NCBI RefSeq assembly: GCF_001619985.1
Contig: NW_017264195.1
Location: 62,001 to 126,000 of the forward strand
Source of the DNA: Xylona heveae TC161
Taxonomy: Eukaryota; Ascomycota; Xylonomycetes; Xylonales; Xylonaceae
Length of the DNA: 64,000 nt
Direction: 5' to 3'
Program-made: the position numbers and the translations under genes
In this document: positions 28,282 through 38,396 of the stretch, piece by piece
How the letters are laid out: each line of letters starts with the position of its first letter
How positions within the stretch are numbered: position 1 is the stretch's first letter
Notes under the pieces: model-generated
The model's database searches: none
The model's input: the letters and a program-made list of their open reading frames with translations, nothing else
Told to the model about the DNA's origin: nothing

Positions 28282-31092
28282 ATGCCGTCCCTCAAGGACG
28301 CCGTGGTCAAAGTTCGGCACGCGTCGATTGACTGGAAACATCGAACGCTCCTGGCAAGTATTAATGGGAGTGTCAAATCATCGAGTGCCTCGGAGTCCTC
28401 CAGCGAGGGTCCTCTTAATGAGCTGGGCGAGCCCATGAGCAAGCACCAGCGTCGCAAAAACTCCAGAAAAGAAGACCAAGACACTCGCAGGCGTCTAAAC
28501 GAAAAACGCAACCAGGAGCTGGAGGAGAAGAAGAGACTGGAGGATGAGCTGGCCGCAAGAGAGGAGCCACCAGAGCTGCATGCACGTTATGGCGCGCTCA
28601 CCATTAACCAGTCCCAGTCCTGGAACCACGAGCAGCGTTTTCATCTCTCCGAGTTGACAGAAGCGCATCTGGGGCAGGAGATCACCTTCCGCGCCCGAAT
28701 TCATGCTGTTCGTCGGATGAGCTCCCGCCTGGTCTTTCTAGTCTTCCGTCAGCAAATCCATACCATTCAGGGTGTTTTACACCATGAATTGGGCGTGGTA
28801 ACAACACATATGGTGCACTGGGCAGAGCACCTTCCGGCTGAGGCCGTCGTGCTGGTTACTGGAAAGGTCCAGAAGCCCAAGGAAGAGGTCACTGGTACCT
28901 CTCTTCATACGCTTGAGCTCGCCGTCCGCGATCTTCACTTGATTTCGAACATTTCCGAGGCGCCGCCATTTGACGTTTATGAAGTTGACATCTCGCAAAA
29001 GTTTGCGCGCCACGGCGACACCAGCAAGAGCCATCTCTCGGACCGGACTCGTCTCTCCCATCGAATCGTCGATCTTCGTACCGCTGTTTCACAATCCATT
29101 TTCCGCGTTCAATCCGGCATCTGCAATCTATTCCGCTCGTACCTTGATACTCAGGACTTTATTGAGATCCACACCCCCAAACTCCAGGGCGGTGCCACCG
29201 AATCTGGCGCCAGTGTCTTCAAAGTGGAATATTTTGGCCGACCCGCTTTTCTCGCTCAAAGCCCCCAACTGGCCAAACAAATGTGTGTTGCTGCCGATTT
29301 CGAGCGCGTCTATGAGATTGGTGCAGTATTCCGCGCCGAAAACAGCAATACGCACCGTCACATGACCGAATACACCGGTCTGGACTTGGAAATGGCCATT
29401 GAAGAGCACTATCACGAAGCCTTGACCGTCATCGACGCCACCTTTAAGCACATCTTCAAGGGATTGTACGAGCGGTATCGAAAGGAACTGGATCAAATCA
29501 AGGAGCACTACCCGCACGAGGACCTTGTGTGGTTGGAGAAGACGCCCATCATTCAATTCAAGGAAGGAATCAAGATGCTGAATGAATCCGGATGGAAGAA
29601 TGAAGAAGGCCAGCCTCTTCCCGAGGACGAGGATTTGGGAACGCGGGACGAGATCCGTCTCGGTCAGCTCGTCAAGGAGAAGTATCTCACCGACTTTTAC
29701 GTTCTGGACAAGTTCCCCGCTTCCGCCCGCCCGTTCTACACCATGCCCGATCCCAACGACGAGCGTTACACCAACTCGTTTGATATCTTTATCCGCGGCC
29801 AGGAGGTCCTCTCCGGTGGGCAGCGTATTCACGACTCCAAGATGCTCGAGGAGCGCATGGCCAAGCAGGGCCTTCGGCCGAATGCCATGGAGGACTATTT
29901 GTCTGGTTTCCGATGGGGTGCACCTCCTCACGCTGGTGGTGGCATTGGTCTTGAGCGAGTGGTGATGCTGATCCTTGGACTCGGCGACATTCGACACGCA
30001 TCGCTCTATCCACGAGATCCGCGAAGCTTCCCGGTTACCGCCTTGGCGCCCGAACTGCGCCATCCCGAGGCGAGCACCATTCACCCGCCGTGGGAGGGTC
30101 GGCACCATCGCGGCGTTGATGGCGAGCTGCAGCCGTTGGAAAAGCTCATCGCCAACTATGGTGACTCGTCCAACACCTCCTGGCTCGACGACCGATATCA
30201 AGTCTGGCGGCATGACCTCACCGGTGCGGCCGTCGGATTTGTACCTTCCGAGGGCTATGGCATCATTGTCGGTGACCCCTTGTGTGACAAGTCTCAGTAT
30301 GGCATGGTGATTCCGGCGTTTTTGAAGTGGCTCAAGACGGAGCAGCACCTCAAGCCGATATGGATTTTGGCGGGCGATCATACCGAAACCACGCTCGGAA
30401 CGAAGCTGAACTGGCGCACGTTTACATGCGTGGGCGAGCAGCGAGCCGACCCGAGCAAGGACATGTCCCACCATGACTCGGCCGTGGCGCGTAAAGTACG
30501 GCACGCCGAGAAAGAGGGCGTCAAGGTTATCAGTTCCGGGTCGTCTGTACCTGACGACATCCGACAGCAGTGTGAGCTGCGGATGAAGGACTGGCAAGCC
30601 AACCGACACGGCACGCAGGTCCATCTCACTGCACTCCACCCCTGGCGCGACTCGGAACACCGTCTCTACTTTTACGCGCAGGATAAGGAGGGCACCGTGT
30701 GCGCGCTTGTTGTCCTCGCTCAGCTCTCGCCCGAGCACGGCTACCAGATCAAGTATGCTCTCGATTTCCCAGGCTCCCCGAGCGGCACCATTGAGTACAT
30801 TACTCTGCGCGCTCTCAAGGCGGCCGGTGAGGCGGGTGCCAAGAGCGTCACGTTTGGCGGAGGTGCCAGCTCACAATTGACCCCGGGCCACCACCTCAGT
30901 GGTCTTCGGATCAAGGTGCTCTCGCGATCATACCACTCGATTGCCACCCAGCTCAAGTTGACCCAAAAGAGCGAATTCCGCGAGAAGCTTGGAGCCAAGG
31001 ATGAGCCGGTGTATGTGTGTTACCCTGAGCACGGCCTCGGACCCAAGGCGGTCCAGGCTCTGATGAATTTTTTTGAGGCCGACGAGAGTTAG
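28282..31092 (+). CDS. erdS: Ergosteryl-3-beta-O-L-aspartate synthase: AspRS-DUF2156 fusion, 936 aa
   Basis: An intronless gene. ErdS charges tRNA-Asp with aspartate and then transfers the aspartate from the tRNA to the 3-beta-OH of ergosterol. Residues ~50-95 are a Lys/Glu-rich helix; ~120-225 form the OB-fold anticodon-binding domain; ~265-580 form the class II AspRS core with motif 1 (FIEIHTPKL), motif 2 (FRAENSNTHRHMTEYTGLDLEM as FRAEN at 350 and TEY at 362-364) and motif 3 (GGGIGLERVVML, ~551). Residues ~615-930 are the DUF2156 aminoacyl-tRNA transferase domain of the MprF/GNAT type (EGYGIIVGDPLC, PIWILAGD, HRLYFYAQDKEG, VTFGGGASSQL). Length and domain order match the described fungal ErdS proteins. 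The paralogous cytosolic AspRS should be elsewhere in the genome. The gene has high GC and strong C-ending codon bias. Confidence 0.95.
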   Translation: MPSLKDAVVKVRHASIDWKHRTLLASINGSVKSSSASESSSEGPLNELGEPMSKHQRRKNSRKEDQDTRRRLNEKRNQELEEKKRLEDELAAREEPPELHARYGALTINQSQSWNHEQRFHLSELTEAHLGQEITFRARIHAVRRMSSRLVFLVFRQQIHTIQGVLHHELGVVTTHMVHWAEHLPAEAVVLVTGKVQKPKEEVTGTSLHTLELAVRDLHLISNISEAPPFDVYEVDISQKFARHGDTSKSHLSDRTRLSHRIVDLRTAVSQSIFRVQSGICNLFRSYLDTQDFIEIHTPKLQGGATESGASVFKVEYFGRPAFLAQSPQLAKQMCVAADFERVYEIGAVFRAENSNTHRHMTEYTGLDLEMAIEEHYHEALTVIDATFKHIFKGLYERYRKELDQIKEHYPHEDLVWLEKTPIIQFKEGIKMLNESGWKNEEGQPLPEDEDLGTRDEIRLGQLVKEKYLTDFYVLDKFPASARPFYTMPDPNDERYTNSFDIFIRGQEVLSGGQRIHDSKMLEERMAKQGLRPNAMEDYLSGFRWGAPPHAGGGIGLERVVMLILGLGDIRHASLYPRDPRSFPVTALAPELRHPEASTIHPPWEGRHHRGVDGELQPLEKLIANYGDSSNTSWLDDRYQVWRHDLTGAAVGFVPSEGYGIIVGDPLCDKSQYGMVIPAFLKWLKTEQHLKPIWILAGDHTETTLGTKLNWRTFTCVGEQRADPSKDMSHHDSAVARKVRHAEKEGVKVISSGSSVPDDIRQQCELRMKDWQANRHGTQVHLTALHPWRDSEHRLYFYAQDKEGTVCALVVLAQLSPEHGYQIKYALDFPGSPSGTIEYITLRALKAAGEAGAKSVTFGGGASSQLTPGHHLSGLRIKVLSRSYHSIATQLKLTQKSEFREKLGAKDEPVYVCYPEHGLGPKAVQALMNFFEADES

Positions 31093-31312
31093 ATGGGGAC
31101 CGTCGGGTGCGAAGTAGATTCTAAAAAGCAGCCTTCAGGACACTCTCAACGTGTCATGGTCACGCGCATTTTGTGAAGCTCGGCGTGGCCGCCACTACCT
31201 GCTGCCATCGGGGAGGTGCATATCCATACTACCCTTTTCCCGAGTGACGGTTGGTGGCGGCGACAAGTGTCCCGTTTTAATTCGAAAAAGTCGCGTCATG
31301 GCATCTCCCCCA

Positions 31313-31368
31313 TTTTTTTTTTTTTTTTTTTTTTTTTTCTTTTCTACAATACCTTTTTTTTTTTTTTT
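31313..31368 (+). repeat. Two poly-T tracts (26 and 15 nt) separated by a short spacer
   Basis: The homopolymer runs lie about 220 bp past the erdS stop codon. They may be 3'-UTR slippage tracts. Poly-A tails of inserted retrotransposed sequence on the minus strand are possible, but no element body or target duplication is visible. Confidence 0.7.
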
Positions 31369-32454
31369 CCGTCTTAAACTTCTTATCGCAGTTATTGCTG
31401 CACTTAATGTGGAGGATAACATAGAGGACGTCTGTTACGACGATACGCAGCATGTTAGAAACGGCTCTTGCTGATAGTTGTTTATTTGATTTTACATGCA
31501 TCCCCCCCCCCCTTCTTCTCTTTCCCAACCCCCGCCACCCTTGTTTCTGTTTTTTTCCCTCTCATGGTCTTTGTTGGTTCCACACTGTGCTGCATCTCCG
31601 TTGCTACTTTTCCTTATACCCGTTGAGTTTCTCTGGTAGCGGTATCGGCATTGGCATTGCTATTACATGAGAATAGATAAGAATGAATACATTGTACAAT
31701 AATAATGTTTTGTTGGATGTGTTTCCTACATGAAATCTGTGCTGTATTTATTTCGTTTGTTTTTAAGAAAATCTTTTATTGTATTTGTTTTATTTTTTTG
31801 TGTTATTATTCATGTCATGTTCAATCTCAAATGATTTGTTTTATTTTATTTTCTCAATAAATGGCTCCTTAATATCCTTGGCTTACTCTGATGCTTATCC
31901 GGTATGCAACATATCAGAGATGACTTTGGTATTTATTCCACACAGTGTCAAATAGTTACGGAGTAAACAGTTGGTCAGTTCGCGCACCGCGAGTGGCGTG
32001 CACTTCTTCTCCACCTGATTACCTGACATCCTGATATGAAAAACAAGTGCCCGTTACGGCCAATGTGGCTGAGACAGATCAGACTAGCGATCAAGCATAT
32101 AATTCTCCTTGCTTGTTTACTGTCTCTGTCTTGCATCCACTGCGAAGTATTAACAGCGTCACAAACTATTGTATAATGAATGTGCTTTTAGTGTCAAGTG
32201 TACGAATATTTCATTGCTGTCATCATTATTATCATTACCATTATGATTAAAGGATATTCTGTCAGGTTCATGGTGGTAAGCCTTGTGTCTTTGTAGTCTA
32301 AATACAGAGCAGTCACTCCAATACGTTAATTATACAGATGGTATCCGTACTTTGGAGAGTTGGAGTTGGTTTAGTACTCCGTATGCTACAAGAGGTATAG
32401 TCAGGGGTAAATCGTCAAACACGAGACTAAACCCGATCGGAGTTAACGGGGATT

Positions 32455-32460
<6 letters not shown>

Positions 32461-32490
<30 letters not shown>
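32461..32490 (+). repeat. (TC)15 microsatellite
   Basis: A perfect dinucleotide tract in intergenic DNA. Confidence 0.9.
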
Positions 32491-32492
<2 letters not shown>

Positions 32493-34667
32493 GCACACTA
32501 ACACAGAGAGAGACTCGTAGGCAAGGATTCAGCTCGTGCTGACGGCGGGCAGTAGCTCCATCGTAAACCACGCAGGGGATCGCATCTCGGAAGGTATCAA
32601 GGCAGCTAGCTGCTGGACACTCGGACGCCATGGTTCTTGTATCGTAATACATCCGTATTGTGGGCCATAAAGTTCACACCAGACATGGGTTAATCGCGAC
32701 GAATCTACAAACTACCAGAGTGCGGCAACTCCGAGGAACTGAGATCTCGATCGCATCGTGGAGATGACTTTCACTTAAGATACCTCCGTACTTCTTCAAC
32801 ATCACCTTCTGTTGCTATTGACAAAGGTACTCCGTACAGTGGTCCTAAAAATGAGGAGATGAAAGCGCTACATTGATACGTTTGCGTTACGAGGACGTTT
32901 GAGGGCTGCAAGGATGGGGTTTAAAGTTGCGATTTGCTGCATGCAGTGTCTCTGCACAAAGTACAGAGAACGGAGTAGGGAGGAAATAAGAGTGTTGTTG
33001 CATAAGTGTCCCTCACATATCTTCGTCGATGCTACGGAGTACATAGGACAATGAGAGAGAAAGACTGTACTCCAGAGTACTAAGTACGGATATTCCTTGA
33101 TTGATTGATTGAATTGCCGGGTCAACGGGTCAGTGGCCTGTACGATATCAGGGCGCTCCAGTTGATGATTCGTCGTCGGTTAGTCGCCGGGTTGATTCCA
33201 TGTCTCGCGTGTGTGGCTGTGGCTTGTTCCACTGAAAACAGCGAATTGGAAACACCACAACAACAACAATGATACCGTTCTCATCATTGCTTTTTTCCTT
33301 GGTCGGATGACGGCATGGCTGACCATGGCAAAAACATGGCTGAGACCCTTGCGCTTAGATTCGACCACAAATCCCATTCCATACACTTCTTCTCCGTGGA
33401 ATCACTCACCCTCGTCAGTTACGGAGTATGTTGTTCGTACTGCTGATCCCTACCCGCCGGCATCTCGGCTGGAGATGAAGCTGATCCACCGCACTAAACT
33501 GTTCAGCTAACTTCTCATCCTTCCGTACTACTACTACCATGCACTGCGAGAGAAGAATAATAATCCTGTTGATGGATGTTTAGTCCACTCGGCCCAAGCA
33601 TGTTCGGTCGATCGAAAGTCGATCATCCCCATCCTTTTGTCGCCGTCATGGCCGTCTCCCCGATTCTTGTTGCTCCACTCACTTGATCCGCTGCCTCTTA
33701 TTGCTCTCTCTCCTCTCTCCCCTCCCTCCACACCTTTTTTTTTTGTCCAGCCCTATCACCGGCGGAGTTGATGCGGAGAAACATGTCTCATTGTTGATTT
33801 TCCTCTTGATCCCATTGTATCTCTATCTGTATCTTTAACTCTGCTGTCTCGGGAATTCCATCTCTTACTCGTATCATCATCATCCGCTGAAAGTCATCAC
33901 ACCTTGGCGCAAGGACCATATATACAGCGCATGTTATAACAGAAGGCAATCTTTCATCTCATCTCATATAATTCATAAATATCCTTCCCACATTATTATT
34001 TATCTTGGTCTATAAATCCCGGCCATCGAAATTTCATACTCATACTTCGGCGGCTACTGTGGCGTGTCAATTGCCGCCGACTCGACCACCTCCAGACTCA
34101 AGGCGCTTCGTGCCTCCATTGGCCATATTACTGGACCCTTCAACGTCACCTCATCTCTGTACGCCAACTGCGCGTACACTGACGACGCGACGGTCCCTCT
34201 GTCCTGCTTGTGGCAGACACGTCAAGCAGATACACGCCCAGTTTTATATCATCAGCACTTATCAGAGCACGCCGATAACCGCGTGTGTGCCCCAGGCAGC
34301 GCCATTTCGTCACTGGGCCAAATTTCCAATTTTTTTTTGTATCAAGTTCTACTCGTGGTCAAAGTATTCTAAAACGTCCGCGCAACCCCACGCATATTCA
34401 ACGTAAGCTGATCGGCGCCGAATTGACTTGTCCCATTGGCGTCCCGGCTAACATGATATCATTCTACCGCAGAACAATTTCAGAACTGCTCTTCTTGTCG
34501 GCTGGCTGGCCAGCGCCGACATTTGCTCATTATCGGATCGGCAGCCCGCAACTGCTAATTTGACCAGGATTGCATCATATCACTCCACACTCCAGGTTGT
34601 GGGGTAAACAAAATTGCACGCTGGCGTGCCTTGACGGTCTCTATTTAATATACCCTGTATCCTTACC

Positions 34668-37507
34668 ATGGAGTCCACCGCCCTGGTCACCTTTTTATTG
34701 TACGCTGAAGTTGATTTTGTTATCCATCCCTCATCCCAGTCGACTGACACTTCCCTAGACAAACTCCCAGCACAGTGCACTCGGCAGCATTGCGCGGATC
34801 CTGGGACAACTTTGCCAACGCCTATCCTATGCAAAAAGACTTCCGCAAAGGCAGAGGTCACTGGCGTGGTTGTCATTCTTTCAAGGATATCATTTGTGAC
34901 GGAGACTCGCAGGCGACTCTCCAACGTCGAAACGGTGCCTTGAAAATGGGCGAGCGGTATTGGTACTATGTGAGTAGAGGACTGTCTAGTTATGGAACCT
35001 GATCTAATCCAAAATTGCAGTACCAGCTCAACGGTGACGAGGATTATCACAATCCTGGCCAATCATTCACCACGGCTTGTCCTTTTCTACCGGGCCAGCC
35101 GGTTCATGTTTTGGACATGCCCATTGAGAGCCCAGCCGAGAATTTTGGTGGCGTGGAAGAGTATACTTTTGCGCCGGCCTTTACGATGAATCCCGAAGAC
35201 AAGTACTTGGCCCCGCGAACTCCCCCGATACCGCGACCTTTTAAAGAGCAAAGGCTTTCTACATCGTCCAGGCGGTCAAGTCGGAAAAGTCGTGGACGTT
35301 TTCCGACGCATTCCCGCACAGCAAAAGTCTCCAAGGGCAAACCGATCAACTTTAGTCGTCTCCTGCGCAGGCCGAACAGGAGGCAAGAAATTGCAACGGC
35401 GGTCCCATTTCGTATATCCTCTCCCAGCGTTGATGGTCGCCGAAGCCATCATTCTGCGGGTGCAGTGATGCAGTGGGGCACATGGCCACACCCTCTGGAA
35501 CACGACGAGCCGCAAATTGGCCGACGTGCAAGTCTGGAGTCAATATATTGCACAGGAGGAAGAGATGCGACAGTCTGGGAGCGGAGTCACCGACCTTCTG
35601 CCCACCATTCTACACGCCCGCAGTCCTCATACAGACCTGACCTCGCCAACGCGTCACCACTCGGGTCACATCCTCCAGATGCATCGATTCGACGCGAGTG
35701 CGAATCGCTCACCCGTCGATATAAAGGGCTAAGCGCCATGCAGCCTGGACTGCCATTATACTTTTTGCCCAACCAAGACAGGAGCTCTGCCGGCTCAGAT
35801 CGAAACCTGTCCGAGTTGAGCAGCGAAGAAATTCAGATTGGCCTGCTCGATGAGCCTGAAAAGACACTGCTCGCGAGCATTGAGAGTTCATCTCAGGCCA
35901 CTGAAATCGAGGATGACGGTGATTATTATACTGCGGAGGATGAAGACATTGGAGATGAATTGGTGCGGAGCCCGTCGCCTTGCTCGTCTGAGAAACTGTC
36001 GAGGATACCGACGATTACACCCGAAGGCACATTCTCCGCTATTGATCTGCTTAACAAACGGTTGCCAGCGGTCCCGCAAAGTCCGCCTCCGGAAACTGTG
36101 TGGGCCCGGTCACACTCACGCTCAAAGTCGCTCGACACTCCGTCTTCCGTTTCTCACAACGTACACTACTGCCGTCCGCGATCGAAATCCTCTCCCAAAG
36201 CGAGCCGTTTTGTTCCTTCTGAGGCTATTGAAGCCGAGAATAAAGCCATAGAGCCCCAACCAGCTCAGAAAAACCCTGCCTTTTCACCTCGGCCTGTACT
36301 CAAAAGCCATTTCTCGGACTGGACCACTACGACTGCTGCTTCAGCTGACTCTCCTGCTTCGACCTGTGTCAGCCCTACGCTCGGTGTCGAGGGCGATCTT
36401 GCATTCGAGTCTCCAAACATTGGTTCGACGACAGATGACACATATAGCCCGCAGTCGTACTTTGGGTTTTCAGAGCAGACCACGCCAGCACTGTCCGTTG
36501 ACGGATTCAGCGAGCACACAGAATGTGAGGCAGATCAAATAGATGCGACAGGGTTGAAGACCCAAGCTGGTTGTCTCAGCCAGCATATTCCGCTAGTGGA
36601 TAGGACAGCGAAGAATGCCAATGATCCGGCGTTTATCACTGACAGCACGGATACCTTGTCGTCTCTGACAGGCCTGCGCATTGATACGAGCCAGCAGAGA
36701 GCTACGCATCAGCCGAATGAGGACCCGCGAGTCATTCTGGAGAAGGAGACCAGTGGAGATCTGGACGCACAAATTGACTTTCAATCTGCAGGCTCAGATG
36801 CCGATCCAGTGCAGAATGATGCATCCCGGGATCCAGACATTACACCTCGCAAGCCATCTCTTGCCGAGGAATCAGGTCTCACCCGCGAAGCGTCTACGCG
36901 TTCCAAGTTTTCAATTCCTCTCATGGTTGATTTAGATCTCCCCGACTACCACATTTCATTTCCTTTGCACAGTCAATCCAGTAGTACGCCTACCAAAAAA
37001 GTGGAGGAGCAAGATGTCGACCCAGAAGCGTTTTACCTCCACCAGGAATACCACTACCCGGCCGTTCCTCGACCTACACCCTTTGCCAACGCAACCCGTC
37101 CCTCCAAACCGGAGCATTCCAACCGAACCGCTTCCGCCTCCCATGACGTCTCAGAAACTCTCCACACACCGACATCACATCGCAACACGTCGTCATTCAC
37201 CTCACCGGCGTCCAAGCTGACATCGACATTCACATCGCCCATGACACGTACGGAAGTATCAGCCTTTACTCCTCTGAGCTATTACTCGTCTTCGTTCCAG
37301 CCTGCTGCGCCAGTCAAGACCACTCCCACTCCCCACTATCACGATGATCACTGCCGTCGATGGTCGCGGGATAGTCACGTCTTTGAGGATAGCCCTGGTT
37401 CTAGCGCATCAGATAAGCCCACGCTTGACGTGGATATTCCTAGTAATATTTCCGGCATGGATGACTTGTTGACTGATCTGGGCTATCTTGGCGCGATTGT
37501 TGTATAG
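34668..37507 (+). CDS. CBM48/AMPK-type glycogen-binding domain protein with long disordered tail, 905 aa
   Basis: Exons 34668-34699, 34771-34969 and 35021-37507. The first exon is only 32 nt, and joining it gives ALVTFLF-TVHSAALRGSWDNF. That segment, GRGHWRGCHSF, ERYWYYYQLNGDEDYH and FLPGQPVHVLDMP form a complete beta-sandwich of the AMPK-beta/CBM48 type, which binds glycogen-like glucans. The remaining ~800 residues are Ser/Thr/Pro-rich and acidic with no domain, rich in SP/TP sites that could be phosphorylated. Fungal proteins of this layout have no catalytic domain and probably act as scaffolds linking glycogen or the cell surface to signalling; this is inference. The 3' end is convergent with rcm1. 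Confidence 0.8.
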
Positions 37508-38396
37508 CCTTGTTCATTGTTCATTTCTCAATTTGTTCATGATGGTCCATCATCTATAACACCTCATCTTTCTTCCGTGTCTTTCATATTCCAATTTCCT
37601 ATCGTACACATACATAATCATCCTTTAGGAGTCTGTACTAGCTACTACTAGCTATCTTACTACTAGCTATCTCACTACTTGTTATATCAAAATAGTAATT
37701 CACTACTTTAACCATTCTTGTATACTTTCTAGCATAGCATATTACATGGCTTCTCAATATCTAGAGTGTCATTTAAACACTTTTATATATAGTACTGCCC
37801 CTTTACTTTTTTCTGTCTAGTAACTCTAGGTATATCTATCGTTATATCATCCTGTTTATTACATCTATTATTATATCATTCTGTCCATGTACATCTACCA
37901 TCATATTTGTCCTGTTGGTTTACATCTATCATTACAGGTACATTCTACATTCTACCTAGAGTATCCAGTATCCTGTACGGTGTACCTACCATGTCAGAAT
38001 GATAATATAATATACAAAATTGTACAATGTATATGAGTAAGCTACATTATACATCCTGTTAATGCTATACATTTACATTACATATTCTGTTAGTACTTTA
38101 TACTTTACATTTTACATTTTACGTGACGTCTATTGTTGGTATTTTGAAATGTAATAACAACCAAAATGCAGAAACAAAGAAATACAAAATGTGAAGCATA
38201 AAATGCAAATGTAAATAAAGTGTCAAGGTAGTGAGTTATATACATAGTAGGTGGCGATAGAGGCGCTGAGGCAATGATTGAGGTGATGAAGCAGTGATAG
38301 GTGCGGACACAGTGATAAATTGCCAGGTATAATGCGTAGGAATTATAATAGGTAGGTATTATAGCGAGGCGGTGAGATGGTGAGCAATGAGCGTGT
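37508..38396. other. AT-rich convergent intergenic region with degenerate tandem repeats
   Basis: Joint 3' flank of the CBM48 gene and rcm1. It contains TACTACTAGCTATC-type repeats near 37636-37680 and a ~30-bp tandem array. No ORF is supported. Confidence 0.5.
37835..37937 (+). repeat. Degenerate ~30-bp tandem repeat, four copies
   Basis: Units begin with TCTAT/TCTAC at 37835, 37864, 37894 and 37925 and share the pattern TCTAY-CATTATAT..CTGT...TACA. Spacing is 29, 30 and 31 bp, indicating an old minisatellite. Confidence 0.65.

Larger units (their letters stand above)
31093..34667. other. Long intergenic region rich in simple repeats and a recurrent 9-mer
   Basis: 3.6 kb with no supported gene. 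It holds T26 at 31313-31338, T15 at 31354-31368, C11 at 31502-31512, (TC)15 at 32461-32490 and five exact copies of TACGGAGTA or its reverse complement TACTCCGTA (31957, 32375, 32828, 33033, 33420). A TATATATA-like box lies near 33918, about 750 bp before the next ATG, so that gene probably has a long leader or an unseen 5' exon. Confidence 0.5.

Noticed and set aside
29128-30738. 536-codon open frame on the minus strand inside erdS
   Set aside because: It is an antisense shadow of a highly GC-biased coding gene, with no domain-like sequence and no promoter context.
13524-31092. A secondary-metabolite biosynthetic cluster
   Set aside because: No polyketide synthase, NRPS, terpene cyclase or pathway regulator is present; the neighbours are mixed housekeeping genes.
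31195-31528. Lys-rich frames over the poly-T tracts
   Set aside because: They are translations of homopolymer T read on the minus strand, not proteins.
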